64,000 nt of DNA from Trametopsis cervina (GCA_022385755.1 MU278361.1:163186-227185), one strand, 5' to 3'. Counted from the stretch's first letter, positions 35,801 to 48,475 are shown. Numbers and translations: made by a program. Notes: generated by a model not told the origin, from the letters alone.

Positions 35801-38800
35801 GCAGTCAATTAGAATCTCTCGTAATCGTTCCTTCACAAGACCAAGTGTTCGAAGCTGGGTATCCGGAGAGAATTGAGCGAAGGATTGGTTCCAAAGTGCA
35901 ACAGCCTCTGAGAGCGGCTCTCCCGTGGAGTGAGAATCCAATGAGGGCACGATGAATGCAGCAACGAATGAGTCTCGGAGTAACGTCAGCACTGATTCGT
36001 CAGGTAGCGATGCTACCACATTCGTATGAGACACAATGCGCAGAAGAGGAAGTAGGCCGTCGGCGGATGCTGCGCGACCATGCAGTAAGTCTTCGACAGA
36101 CTGCGAGCATGTAAGACAGATCGTCGATAGTGTGCCAGCAAAACATTCTCGCGAAAGGAATGGTTCTAAGGGAGGCGAATCAACATTGAGCGAGGAAAAG
36201 CGATGAGCTATGCCGTACCTGGTTTCAGGAGCAGCTGCTGCAGCAAGGCATAATCCGTAGTATCCTTGACCCGCTGAGAAGAAGAAACAAGAAGATGTGA
36301 AACGACGCTTTCGAGTTCGTCGGCAGAAGGGCGGAGGGTTTTCGCAAGCTTGTCGTCCTTCACAATATCCAGCAGAGAGGGAAGACTCCTCGATAGTTCG
36401 TCCGGATGATCGGCGGTTGCACGAAGGATGTCGTGCCAAAGAGACAAACTTCGCTCTTCGTCACCTCGGTATGCAAAATACATCTGCAAAACCCTGGGCG
36501 ACAATAAGAGCAAGCGGTATGCATTGTCGGATAGTGTGCCATCTATTCTCTGTGCAGAAATGAGCTCCACTCAAAGCACGCAGGTATGAGAACTCACTGA
36601 GACTATTTCTGCATTGTCGAAGAGCTCTGACCCAAAAACATCCAGAACCAATACAAGGGATGCTAGACGTGGCGCCGACGCACTAGCGGTATGTTCTGGT
36701 CCTAGGAGCTGCTCCACCTGTGAAATAATGGAACGGATTATCTCCTCCGTCAGCTCCTTATTCGCCTGTGCAAGCCTGCTATCCGGGACGAATGACGACC
36801 GGAAGCTTTGCACGACCGCCGGAAGCAGCGTGGGAATTGACTGATCCTTGGCCGCCAGACTGGCCCTAATCGACGCTGCCAAACCCTCCCACACGTGAAC
36901 CGCCAGATCTATAAGTGTATGGCCGCAGCGGTTAGTGAGATTCTCACAAAGGCTGCGCAGGTGGGTTCCGCATACCTTCGTCGATCTGTTTCATAGAGTC
37001 CAGCGTTCGTGTCATGTACTGCGCGGCCAGCTTCTCATCAACCGCCAGCCGTTGAGATGAAACCTCTTCCCATGCTCGATTAACCTGGTCACCCACGAGC
37101 GTGCGGACTGCTGTCTTGGGGTCCGCTTCGTCCTCGGAAAGTAGTGCTTGCCCATTGGATGAGAGAAGCCGCCGCGCCATGAACACGCTACATTCGAGAA
37201 CGGACGACAGGAAAGCTGCAGACGCTGCTTTTCTATCCAGTCCACTCAGCGCACGGCCGTCAACGGCGGCCCAGAAGGATGTGAACAGCGTGTTTAGGGG
37301 CGACGCCACAGAAGCCAAGACCTGTGAATATCATCATATGTTATTCTGGTGTTACTCATGACTGATCCGTCGGACACCACGCACCGATGATGGGACTGTT
37401 GACAGGATGACAAGTACTGCGGGGTATCCCACGGTCGGCGTACCCATACATCCCAACTCCAAAAACTGTCTGAATTGGCCATAAGGAACGGAAGGCCCAG
37501 CTGCCGCTGGAAGTTTTGGCGTCTTTGGATGTTCTGCCTCGTCTTCGGACGCCGAGTCGTCCTCATCGTCTGCGGCCTCCGTGGGAGGGTTTGAAGCAAT
37601 TTGCCAGGCTTCAGGATGTGCTATTATGATAAAATATAGAGTACTGTTGGCTTCCACGCTGACAAGAAACCAGTATTATTTTACCTTTCAAGAATGTCAT
37701 AAGCGGCTGCCACATCGCGCTTCTCACACCCGGGTCTGGTTCAACCCAAGCCGATCCTAAGGTCGCCGCGCTGAGTGTTGGTACCAGCGGTTCGATGCGC
37801 CCTGCCAAGGGTCAGAAGACCGTCAGGCAAAGCTCAAACGGACAGAACGCGTGACAGCATACGTACCGCCACACTTTTGTATGACAGCGAGAAGGAACGC
37901 CCATGCAGCACGGTTCACGCCAGGTTGAGCAAATCCGAATGCTTGCGCAGCCTCCGGTGCGAATGGTGCATCCTGCCCATGGTAGAGCGCGGACCATAGC
38001 GCTAGATTATCCAGAGGCTTGATGAATTCATCCAGTTTAGTATCCTCCTGAACAAGTTTGAAGTAGGCGTCTGGCAAGAGATACAGTGAGCGGCGAGGCC
38101 GCAGCGTGCGCGAAGGTTGTACGCACTGAGTATCCATTCTGCTGCTCCGAACGCACTAATTCTGAGCCGTGCGTTACGGTCCCTTTCTTCTTCCTCATCT
38201 TCTTCGCCCTTGTTACGGCCAGATGCCTCGTCGTCGTTTACCACCGGTTGAGTCCTGGCAGCACCTCTTCGTTGAGAGGGGGGAGGAGGTACGACAGGTG
38301 CCGGAGGATTGATATAAAGGTATACGCCTCCTGGGTCCAATAGAACGCGGAGAACTAGATCCCATAACTGATGAAGCTTTTCTTCACTGAGTTGCAACCC
38401 CTTCCCGGCAGCACCTGCTTGTACGTTTGTAACAAGCGAGGTGAACTTATTCCACGAGTTCCTAGCAGCCGCTGCCACCTGACGATCGACGTCAAACGCT
38501 GTCATGCACCAGGTGCCAATGATATGTTCCGCTTGATCAGCATCCGCCACATCCCTGAGAAATACAAACAGCTGGTCCGGTACTGGACTCGGAAGTTTCA
38601 ATAAGGACGCGTGTAAGGTGACTGCTAGAGAACGTATTCTCCTGGACGGATGTAGGAACAGCGTAGGGACATGATGTAGCTGATTACAGTTTGTCAATGT
38701 GCCGAACAAATGAGGCAGATACTGTTACGACGTACCCATACAGGCAATGCATCCACAACAGCAGATAACCGCCACTCCTCCGTTCTCGCTTTTTCCACCC

Positions 38801-39122
38801 AGTCCGCCAGAAAGTCCTCAAGAGCTCTTCTTTTCGTTACCGAATCCTTTTTCGCGAACTTGCGCAGGATGACCAACAGCTCCGCTGGGACAATCTGCGC
38901 GACTCCAAGGGTATCCAAAGGGTCTGGGCGTACGCGAGCGGGCTTGACTGGTGGGATGTAAACTTTCTTCTTGGGCTCCTTCCCTTTCTTTCCTTTCTCC
39001 TTCCCTTTCAGTTTCTTGTCCTTGGGTATGAACGGTTCATCTGACGGTCCTCCAGGCCCCGCCGCCTTGCGCGCATGTTTCTTCCTCGTGGCAGATGAGG
39101 CCGACGACTTTCCTTTGGCCAT
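32821..39122 (-). CDS. LTN1: listerin, E3 ubiquitin ligase Ltn1/Rkr1
   Basis: The longest gene here, 6.3 kb with many short introns; exon 1 is 39122-38736 and the last is 32880-32821. The N-terminus is Lys-rich and then gives the listerin N-terminal signature: [25 protein letters not shown] and [22 protein letters not shown] long HEAT/ARM-like helical solenoid fills the middle. The C-terminus is a RING-CH type finger built over three exons: [39 protein letters not shown] and [11 protein letters not shown] before the stop. Family role: Ltn1 ubiquitinates nascent chains stuck on 60S subunits in ribosome-associated quality control. All RING Cys and His positions are present. I did not resolve each internal exon; the call rests on both ends and the continuous frame pattern between. 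Confidence 0.94.
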
Positions 39123-39430
39123 AGCTGTCGCGAAGTGGGTGAGTTACGCGTAGAGCTGGAATGGCCCGCTATTTCTCAGGCAGATGATCGAAAGTTGGAT
39201 ATCGCGATTATTGCATCACACTACCGACTGGGGTTCGCGCTTGCGCAGTGTAAACAATAGTTGTGTGCAAGGAGATGGTCACAGTGATAGCGTAGGTAGT
39301 AGAGATAAAAGAAATGAGAATACGACTACGTCAGAGCAATCGGCGGCAGCGGAAGGGAAAGTGATCTGACTCGGTGTGGGTCTGCCAGTAGTCCGCCACA
39401 TTCCTTTCTGGGACGCCTGCGGGCTGCCAT
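39123..39430. other. spacer upstream of LTN1
   Basis: A 308-bp stretch between the LTN1 start and the stop of the small cysteine-rich gene, both on the minus strand. It should contain the LTN1 promoter. A 61-codon plus-strand ATG frame runs through it with no recognisable feature. Confidence 0.4.
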
Positions 39431-39711
39431 CTAAGCGCTCATCACAAGGTCGTCCCGACGTCTACGTCTAAGTGGTTCTGCTTCCTGCAACTCGAGCATT
39501 TCTCCAAAGTAGAGATAAGTGAGCAACAGTTTGGTCTTTGTCTACGAAAGTTAGCTTAGATTTTACGCCACTAGAGTGCCATTACATGTATGCTCTGATG
39601 CCACGGATGACCGAAGCCGCACTTCCGAGTGCACAGACAATGTCCAGTAACAACCCGAGTATTACATTCAAGACAAGGGTTGTCAGTCGCACAGGACCAT
39701 GATGCAGCCAT
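39431..39711 (-). CDS. small cysteine-rich, possibly zinc-binding protein
   Basis: Two exons, 39711-39586 (42 codons) and 39541-39431 (36 codons plus stop), joined by a 44-nt GT-AG intron in phase 0, give 78 aa. The start is MAASWSCATDNPCLEC, followed by GHCLCTRKCGFGHPWHQ. Spacing is C-x5-C-x2-C-x8-C-x-C-x3-C with GHPWH after it, which looks like a compact zinc-binding knot. The C-terminal exon is a helix (LLLTYLYFGEMLELQEAEPL) and an Arg-rich end (RRRRRDD). An in-frame stop lies directly before the ATG, but that position also ends in tag, so the exon might be joined to an unseen upstream exon. I do not recognise the family. It lies at the edge of a gene-poor stretch. Confidence 0.5.
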
Positions 39712-41401
39712 CTATCTACCACAACCTCGCTGACAAATTATGAACACCATGCGCAGTTGAACATCAACTGCGCTCGAGCTCGTGTGACAATCAAACGTGA
39801 GTGTTGGATGGCCGACTGTTTTTTCCATGCAGGTTGACATTGACAAGACCGCAGCTTCAAAGTTTTGCGTGAGACCGAGTTGTCCTAGGGATCCCATGAA
39901 TATGCTGCGCATATACCCAAGCCCCAAAACTGATCAGACTAACTTCCGCGGACCATGCCACCCAAACATTGACCATTCCAATCAATGAACTTCCGCCAAG
40001 GACCTTGTGGCGTTGTGGATAGCGATACACAGGCGCCCCAAGCCCGATTTCCCGTGCCGCCCGGAAAGGTTAGCATACAGTGTTTCTGGTTCTGTTGCAG
40101 GATACTACTCGGATACTTTGCTGAATACCCCGTAGCTGAAACAGTCCTGTTGGTCGTTTGCCTTGTTACCGACCGAGGCAAGTATCTCACGATGGACTAG
40201 GATACTGTGCTTAGAACGCCGTCGCCAGTTGTGAGGCCGGATGCTCGAGGTCGAGTCAGCATCACGTCCTTGGGTATCAGTATGGCGACACAACCTTCGT
40301 CAAATGTCGCCGCACCGTCTGATACAATTCAGTGGAGTTCGAGCTTCTTCCCTGCAGCAGGGGAAAAATAGCTCGACAGCAGGGACGTAAGGGAACGTAC
40401 CGGACCCCCCGAAGTTTTCAGACGAGATGGGTGATATCTATTTGGTGCTAATCTAACGTATGTGTCACTAGCCGAGTTCGAGTCACTGATCCGTTGGCGA
40501 CTCTCTTCAGTGCTGATCTGCAAAGATGCTTGCCCGAATCCGAGGTATCTAGACTCTCAGAGCCACCAGCCCTGGCCTCCCTCGACTGCCCCGGAGCCCA
40601 AGACACTTGGCGGCAACCTGTCCGGCAGCCCTTCACAAATGGCCACATCAGAAATAGCACTTGAATGGCCGGTCTCGAGCAGCTAAGCAAGCTGAGACCA
40701 CTTATCGGTTTGCTGGCGGTATGTCATTTGTACCATCATCTGATTGCAGTGCTGGCTTCTCGATAACCGAGCATGCGCCACCAGTGCATCCTCCGCGTTT
40801 GATTCCTGATCATTTGACACACCCGCAGAGTGCTCTTCATCCTCCGCCGTGGCTTCGGCCGCTGGAGAGAACTCTTCCAGGTTTTCTAGTAACGCTTTCT
40901 TCCGGCAATGGCCCGTTTATTTTGAGGCCCATTCCAGTAGTGTGAGACCTAAACGGCTGACTGGAGCCCACGCCCATGGCTTCTATGTATTCTGAGAGCG
41001 GCCGGGATCTTTGCATGCTGAATAACGATCGTCTATTCAGTATTCAGCATCGGAGTCGAGACCAAAAGAAAGGCAGAAACGCTCGCTATTGCGGATGGGG
41101 CATCACCGCATCAGGACGTATCGGTAACAGGGAGAAAGCCCCACAGCCACGGCCTATGACCTATTGACTGCGTAGCTCCGCTGCACCTAGGATCTGATTC
41201 GGGTCTTTTCTTAGATTCTACAAGAGAACACAATCTCCCTCGTGTCTCACGCATGCCTATTGGGCCCTCCTCCTCGAGCGATCCATATAAACGGGTCGCC
41301 ACACATCCTCCGACGCACCCTTCCGTTGCACCCTCCCTCTACTCTCCGGCCTCTCAGTCCCGCTGCATAATCCGACCAACACACCATAGCGTTCTATCAT
41401 A
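39712..41401. other. gene-poor stretch of 1.7 kb
   Basis: Several frames of 60-95 codons overlap on both strands (for example plus 40661-40945 and minus 39939-40190), but none has a domain and I could not chain any by splicing. Base composition is more even than in the neighbouring genes. It may be a decayed gene or mobile element, or simply intergenic DNA. Confidence 0.4.
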
Positions 41402-41867
41402 ATGCTCAGGTTCGCATTCGCGCAGCTGAAGGGTGACATTTGTCTCGTGCAAGGTGTGTGCCACCACCCGCGCCACTCATGCTCATAGGCGCTAACCGAA
41501 GACATTATCCCCGACAGTGTCCGACGAGTCATTGTCGTCGGCCTTCATGGTGCCGGACGTGAAAGTCTTCAGACACGAGTTCATCACCATCTTCCGATAT
41601 TCGCACACCGCGTGCGTGCACCCGGCGGAATTCCGCGTACTCTGCGCCATCGACGAGCGGTCCGCGCTACACGACGAGGAGAAGGAAACAGTCTATCTGT
41701 CCAAAGACGTCATGTCCCAATTACAAAAGTTGATGGCAGCGTCGTCAAGGAATGACATGCGGAGGTCGCGAGTGGTGGCGCCTACACGCACGATGCGTGC
41801 GGGTGCAGTATCGCTGACGCACCATATACCTCCGCGACAACATGTCACGGTGATGGGTCGCTCGTAG
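41402..41867 (+). CDS. hypothetical protein, two exons
   Basis: Exon 1 (41402-41453) starts MLRFAFAQLKGDICLVQ and joins through a 64-nt GT-AG intron to exon 2 (41518-41867), giving 133 aa. The middle (FRHEFITIFRYSHTACVHP, then VLCAIDERSALHDEEKETVYL) has a mixed alpha/beta look and the tail is basic. I do not recognise a family. The support is an ATG start, a consistent phase and GT-AG ends; the opposite strand is also partly open, so it could be non-coding. Confidence 0.35.
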
Positions 41868-42255
41868 CAGACGAGCTCTGTTTCGATGGGAGAGAGGAGG
41901 GCAGAGGAGGGCAACGACGATAGCCAGAGGAGGCTGGTTCCGGGTCTGGGCTCACCCATCCTGCGTATTTTCTATGTTAATGGCCGTTCTTCCTAATTTA
42001 TCACCATGCACGGACCGTACCATAACAGCACTGCCATGTATTTGTATACCCCGCCGCACACGTTTCCATACCATTGTCCTATATTAGCTCGCTGTATCCG
42101 CTTCTTGGCCTGGTCCCCATGAAAAACATGCTATGCACGTTATCCAGGCATTTTTACCGTCTGTGACCGCCTGGGCGTCCGGGGATTGTTAGTGTGAGTC
42201 TTTCCTGAAATAATACAACGCCGGTCAGTGCCCACAAAACACGTTCTCCTGTGGC
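41868..42255. other. convergent spacer, nothing supported
   Basis: A 388-bp stretch between the stop of the hypothetical gene and the stop of the pseudouridine synthase. It is AT-rich toward the middle, as expected for 3' UTRs. Confidence 0.35.
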
Positions 42256-43521
42256 TCAGTCTACGTACAATAGCCAACGGCCGTCTAAGTCACCCAGAAC
42301 ACCGCTCTCCTCCCGACTGCCGTCAACATAAACGCCGCCATTGACGTATTGCTCCGGTACTGGGATGTCGAACCGCTGACAAACTTCCAGGAAGGTTTGA
42401 GGAAGAGGGGCCATGACTCCTAACCGGAAGCGTTTTTGCTTCTGTCCGCCCCGGCGGTATCTCTGTCATCACGAAAGCCGGTGAGTAATGCGGCGCAAGA
42501 AGGAAGCATGCAAGCGCGTACGAAAAGCGAGACATAGGAAGCATGTAGATAGAGATTGTCGGGAAGAACGTCGATAACGCTCGCGATCTGCGAGGAAAGT
42601 TTTGAGCTCGCGTAACGCGTATCCCCAAGAATGGGCGCTGTGCCATGCAACTGAATGTGAGCGTCCGCTGCTCTCAGACACGACTGTGCGGCGCACCTCC
42701 GATATGAGCGGCGTGAACGCGCAACTGGTGTCTTCTGCCTGTCTTCGCCTCGAGTTCTACGAGAGTCAGCGGCGCGACTGGCTGCGAACGGTCAGGGTTG
42801 TTAGTTGGACTCACGGCGGAGATGAATGAATGATAGGAGCGGACATACCGAGCTTCCCAAGACTCTCAAATGTGTCTCACTCATCTTGGCGTTGGCACTG
42901 CCTTTGCCCTTCTCAGGCACAGATACATTTCCGTCGTCTTCCTCCAGTAGAGTTTCGATTATGGGTGATTGAGACTTGAATGTCTTCTCACCACCGCGTA
43001 GGATAGCGAGGTATCTTCGTTCCACTTGGCCAGTGGCAAATTGGTTGTGTATATCTTTTTGAATGGACGGGTTGCGGCCGCAAATGAGGGCACCTGTGGT
43101 TTGCTAATGAAAACGCATGAAGTCTATAAAGACGACGCATGTAAGACAAGAGAAGCGTACTTTGTCTAGACGATGGCATGGCCAGGGTACTTCACCGCCT
43201 TCTTTGAACTCTGGTCCCGTCCCAAAATTTAGATCTCCAGTTTATCTTTCACAGGTTGTAACATACCTTGCACAATAGAAGTCACGCTGGTCGGCTGACG
43301 CGTCTCCTGACGCTAAACATGCCAGCACATGTCAATAACTGATGTTGTCTGGATATTGTAACACTCACAGAGGGAGGCGCAGGTTGAGACACAAGTCCAG
43401 GTGGTTTGTTAATGACCAGCATCCCGCGGTCTAGGTATAAAGCATGCTGTCTCCATCCTAAAAACACTGAAGTTGAAGCTCGGTGAACAGTGTCGACAAT
43501 GAACCGTAAGCCAGGAGGCAT
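42256..43521 (-). CDS. RluA-family pseudouridine synthase, probably mitochondrial
   Basis: The ATG at 43521 opens MPPGLRFIVDTVHRASTS, followed by LYLDRGMLVINKPPGLVSQP, the RluA-type entry motif. The catalytic loop HRLDKQTTGALICGRN is made by splicing after HRLDK; its Asp is the catalytic residue. AKTGRRHQLRVHAAHIGG and TAPILGDTRYASSKL complete the fold, and LYLHASYVSLF follows. Family role: isomerisation of uridine in rRNA or tRNA; a short form with this layout in fungi is often the mitochondrial 21S rRNA enzyme. Two parts of the model are uncertain. The intron before LHGTAPILGD is either 29 nt GT-AG or 44 nt GC-AG. The last exon may end at 42256 in WLLYVD or splice once more to a short alternative end. 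Confidence 0.78.
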
Positions 43522-43851
43522 CAAACTCTACTGCGGGGTAAGAGGAGGTGTCTTGAATTCAATACGCTCTGAAGCACAGCTGAGCAATTAGCGGCGTGTT
43601 TAGACTGCTAGAAGGTGGTAGACCGTCTACTGCAGACGGTGGTCACTGGTCAACGTTCTCGGAGCGCCGAGAGAAAGGTTAAGTTTGATCCGCTTCCTGA
43701 AGTCCAAAATTCCACAACTATCGAGATGTTGACCACGAGCTTCAATCATATCACACAAAACGTGTTAGAATACAAACATACTAAGACAATGTACGCTTTT
43801 GGAATGTGATCTACTTGGTCTTACTCCGACTACAACGGAACGGAGAGGGTT
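43522..43851. other. spacer between pseudouridine synthase start and URA5 stop
   Basis: A 330-bp stretch; both neighbours are on the minus strand. A 64-codon plus-strand frame crosses it without any recognisable feature. Confidence 0.35.
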
Positions 43852-44600
43852 TCATGAGTCCTTTACACCGAACTCGTTCCGGTACACCTGCATGCTCTGT
43901 AGCTCCTCTGTCTTGCCGTGTTGTTCTAGCCAGGTCATAAGATGCTTCATCTTGAGGATCGTAGGCACTCTCCCAGCGCCGCCGAGAAGCGTCTCTACTT
44001 CCTCAATCATGCTCTTTCCCTCACGGCCCACTTCCTCTCGGTCCAGGAGTAGCACGGCACCTACTACCTCGCCACCCTCTCTGATAACATTTTCGATGGC
44101 CCCTCTGATTGCTTTCCCTGATGTCGCGACATCGTCCAAGACAAGGACTCTCTTGCCTTTCACCGGTGCGCCCACCATCACGCCACCTTCACCATGATCC
44201 TTGGCTTCCTTCCTATCATACGCATATCCGACATCAATTTTATGTTCCCGATGCAGGAGGAGAGCCGTGCAAGCCGCAAAGGGGATCCCCTTGTAGGCAG
44301 GGCCAAAGATGATATCAAACTCCGGGATGCCTGGTTGCCCCGAAGCAGATGCCTTCAGGGAGGAAGCGATGGTTGATGCATATGCAGAGCAGAGGATGTC
44401 GAGAGTGGGACCATCAGCGATTAAACCAGCATTGAAGAAGTATGGAGAGAGTCTGATATGGTTCGTCAGGGTGCAGTTCTTCGTCAGATTCGAGGCAAGA
44501 CGGACCGGCCAGATTTCAGAGTGAATGTTCCGAACTTCAGCGCCCCGACCGTCATGCTACGCTCGATGAGCTCGGCTTGGTACTCTTGGAGAGCAGACAT
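43852..44600 (-). CDS. URA5: orotate phosphoribosyltransferase
   Basis: Two exons (44600-44506 and 44452-43852) separated by a 53-nt intron give 231 aa, the usual length. The N-terminal SALQEYQAELIERSMTVGAL and FTLKSGRLSPYFFNAGL are typical of fungal OPRTases. FDIIFGPAYKGIPFA and AYDRKEAKDHGEGG are the substrate-binding segments. The PRPP motif is VLVLDDVATSGKAIRGA. The enzyme makes OMP from orotate and PRPP, the fifth step of pyrimidine synthesis. Loss of this gene gives uracil auxotrophy and 5-fluoroorotate resistance in other fungi. It is head-to-head with the potassium channel gene, 396 bp apart. Confidence 0.96.
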
Positions 44601-44996
44601 GGTGTTTATGGTAGAGCGAGTAGTCTGAGCTGATGGTGTCGTACAGAAGTGGTATGCCCTCTTGCAGAAATTACTTATCTGTTATCTTGAGATTCGACTT
44701 TTTCAAGATCTCCCGCCTCCTTACTATATCTGGCAATTGATGACGAGGTGTCGGCAGGCCGGCAATGACCCCTCTCTTGCTCTGCATTGACGATTGACTT
44801 TTATACACTTCCGTTACCATCGTTCACCGATGCATGTTCGTTCACCAGCTATAGAATACACTTGCGACGAAAATAGCAGCAGCTAGGACGCTCAGGATCC
44901 TCGTCATAAAGCAAGCACGCTCCACCTAGGTCATACTTGAGTAAACTCATGTTGGCGACTAGCGCAAAGGGCTCCGTTTAGCACACCCTCAAGAGA
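44601..44996. promoter_or_regulatory. divergent promoter region of URA5 and the TOK channel
   Basis: A 396-bp spacer between opposite start codons. It must hold both core promoters. I see no distinctive motif and no ORF. Confidence 0.4.
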
Positions 44997-47900
44997 ATGG
45001 GCCTACCGCTCATTTTATCCGCCTTGCACCTCTTATCTCGGCCAAGACAACGCGCTGCAGAAGATCCGGAGAAAGGACCACAGGAAGTGACGGGAGATGA
45101 GGACGCGGAACACAATGACGACGAACTCGATACCACTGAGAATAACCTGGATGAGGAAGACGATAACTCTGGAGACGACCCGTTGACAGGGCAGCAGAGG
45201 CTGCATCGCCTAGGTTCTGCGACAAGTGCTACCCTATTCTCCACTACTGTCGATAGTAAGGAGGCTACGAAGTATCACGCACGAAGGCAGCCATGGTACC
45301 AGAGGTGCAAAGCGTACATCTTCCCGCCGGAGGAGAGCGACGCAACCCTGGAACGATTCGTGCCCAATTACCGATGGACGCCAATCATCTCAGGTGTCGT
45401 CGTGCCATTCTCGATCCTCTTGGAGATCCCTGGCCTGACCGAGCATTGGTACGTTCGTACTGAGGCTAACAACGTCGTGGAGAGCAAGAGCAATCCCCCT
45501 ATATTAGACGTTGGATTGGCCATCTCGATGGCGTGTGCGTTGGCAGCAAATATCTGTCTGCTCATGCGGTTTCTAGAGACACGAGTGAAAACTGTAACAC
45601 TATTGACTATCGTCTTTTTGACATTACACGGTGAGACACGAGAGGTTCTTGTTCCATTGAATCTACCTAACCTTGCCGAAGATGTTATCAACATCGTCGC
45701 TATTACAGTATTCGGCGTTCAACATCGTTTTGACGACGGCTTTACCTATGGTCAGTCTTTCTGGCTAACGGTATGCTCCACGGTTGCATCCTCTATCACG
45801 AATATAAGTGTGATCATCGACTATGTGCGAACTCCTGAGTTCGCTCGAAGTGGTGAGTCTCCTTTGACTCGGTATATTAAAATGTTGCTGAGTCTATGCT
45901 CTAGGAAGCGGTTTGACTAGGAGACAACGTGCTCTGGTCATCATCGTCATTGTACTCCTCGTCTACATTGCCTTCGGTGCCTTGGTCAATTCTTTGATCA
46001 TGGACCTCAACTTCGTAGATGGTCTGTATTTCACAGTGGTCACGATTGAAACCATAGGTTTCGGCGACATCCACCCCACAAATACCGCCCAACGGGTCTT
46101 CACGTGTTGCTACATGGCATTCGGCATCATTAATGTCGGAGTGGCTGTCGCGATGACAAGAGAAACGGTCCTGGAAGGTCTCGATCTTGGTTACCGCAAG
46201 CGTTTGCGCACTCTCCGTTTGCGACGACGTGAAGCTCAACGGTTCAGACGATGGGAAGTCCGTTGGCGGCGCGCAGTGGAGTGGCGTCTGAAAGAGAGCG
46301 GACAACCGCTCTGGATATCCGACCGCAAATATCCCGAAGAGGACGTCCGCTTTGTAGGGTTAACAAGCGAGAAAGACGGCACAGGCGAGATCCATTGGAT
46401 GAAAATGTGGCTCGAGTCCCTTGGCTTGAAACGTTCTGTTGGTGACAAGAGGATTCCGCATGTTCGCGGTCATCCGTCAGGCAAACACCTTAACATCGAT
46501 GCATTGTCTCCTCAACAACTCGAAGCAGCTGCGCTAGAGGCCGGAGTTCCGCTCGAGATGTTCCTCTCGATGCCCCGGAAGCCCGCAGATGGCGCAGATG
46601 ACTCCGAACGGAACGCCAAGCGGGACGAGAAGGACAAAGCCCGCCTCAGGTGGTTCCATCATCGACAGCCTGATACAAACAACTGGCCAACCTCTCCCCA
46701 GACGCCTACGCATGCGCAAATAGGACGTATGGCCGCCATGGTCACTAAGTTTACTATAGCTTTGTCGGGCGCGCACGTGCATATGTTGGGACATGCTCCC
46801 GAGACGCAACAGCAGATGGAACGAGACGCCACACACGACGCTCAGCCTCAACGTGACAACGTATGGTTCGATGAGCATAGCCCTCAGGCCGGCGGCGCGC
46901 CCGCGAACCGAAGTGGCGATGCGGATCCAGACCAAGATGAAGACGTCGGCGACGCAGCATCTCGACACAGCTACGGAGGTATAGTCACCGAAGGAAGTCT
47001 TCTTCCTAAGGTGCCGGAGTGGTCCAAGGACGTGGCGCATGGGCGGAAGGAGCAATTCGGCTTCGTGAGGGACCGGGATATCAGCGACACAGCAAAGTCG
47101 GAGGAAAGGAAAGCCTACATCTCTAAGGTACGGGCTTTCTCACGTGGTGTTGAAATTACTGAACTTATGGCTTTAGCTATCTGTGGCTTGGTCGCTCTTT
47201 CTTCTCTTTTGGTTTGTAAGTGCTGCACTAATGTTGCACTCTTTATCGCTGACATCGTTCAGGTCGGGTCCGCTATATTCAGCACGACGGAAGGTTGGCC
47301 GTACGGCGATGCCATGTATTTCTGTACGTCCCTGTTTGCCTCCGGATGTACAGGCTTGGCTGATCTGTCGGTGCAGGTTTCCTCGCTTTCACCACCACAG
47401 GCTACGGCGATTTTGCGCCCGCATCCCCCGCTGGAAGATCAGTGTTTGTCGTTTGGGCGTTGATGGGCGTGGCTACGATGACTATCCTTATTGCTGGTTT
47501 GTGCTGCGTTTACCAGTGGTATGGGATGGGTAGGGGCTAACGTATTGCGGCAGTTATAGAAGAAGCGGGGTCATCAAAATACAAGGATGCTCTACACTCA
47601 AAGATATTTGATAGTGCAGTGAAGAAGTATCGCATGCGCGAGAATCGCGAGACAGAGAAACTTGGAGCTCGCGCGCGCCCAGAAGTACCTAAGACATACA
47701 GTGATTCCTCGCTCGATAACGCCACTGAACTTGCTCAAAAGAAGGCGCAAGAAGAGCTAGAACGGCTACCGAATGAGATCTTACAGCAGGCCCGGACGTT
47801 CCACAGTCATATGCAATACTTCGCGAACAATGCCGAGACAGACTGGGAAGAGGCGCAAAACCCTCAGTCTGCGAACCATTCTCGGACACCGAGAGAACTG

Positions 47901-48278
47901 AAATCGCTCTTGAATGAGATTGCAGAATTGGAGCCGATTGGGGAGCGTGCTAAGAGGGATATCATGGAAGACGATGATGCGCGGAATGTATGTGATCACG
48001 CGTGTTTTGATTATAGGCACGAGTTAATCTTCTTTCTCTTCAGACTCTATTGATGTTGAGCATCGAAAGTACGTCTTCTGAGTTCACCGTCGAATGTGTC
48101 GTCTAATCTTACCCCAACAGCGAACTTGCGTCGGCTCATCAACGCCGCGGAGCACTCGCTGGGTGCGCTTGCTGAACGAGATAGTCTCATGGCTCTGAAG
48201 CGTCGACGAGAGTACGATCGTCGACCCTCATCGTCCAAGTCTACGCATGCGAATACTGAAGTGAATACGGACTCATAA
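44997..48278 (+). CDS. TOK1: TOK1-type outward-rectifier potassium channel
   Basis: Eight exons (44997-45852, 45905-47127, 47177-47215, 47263-47323, 47377-47496, 47554-47987, 48044-48068, 48121-48278) give 971 aa. An acidic N-terminus precedes hydrophobic segments (IISGVVVPFSILLEI, GLAISMACALAANICLLM, VTLLTIVFLTLHG and VCSTVASSITNISVII). Two pore loops carry the selectivity filters TIETIGFGDIHP and TTTGYGDFAP, which is the two-pore, eight-segment plan unique to fungal TOK channels. Between the two pore units lies a hydrophilic stretch of about 330 residues. The tail is charged, with coiled-coil-like helices. Family role: outward K+ current at the plasma membrane, setting membrane potential. 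Exons 3 (39 nt) and 7 (25 nt) are short; exon 3 encodes most of one membrane segment. Confidence 0.93.
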
Positions 48279-48475
48279 CGTTACGAACACCTCACGAACT
48301 ATTCAGGCACACCTTGTAGCTTACCAGAAATGTATACATGAGATACCCATATTGTACACGATCATTGATTGCTACGGACTAGATAAAAGTCATTTTTTAC
48401 AACATCATACATGTCACCTGCGTATTGTACTAATTGGGCTATATATATCGCACAACAACATTGTACTCCCCTTCG

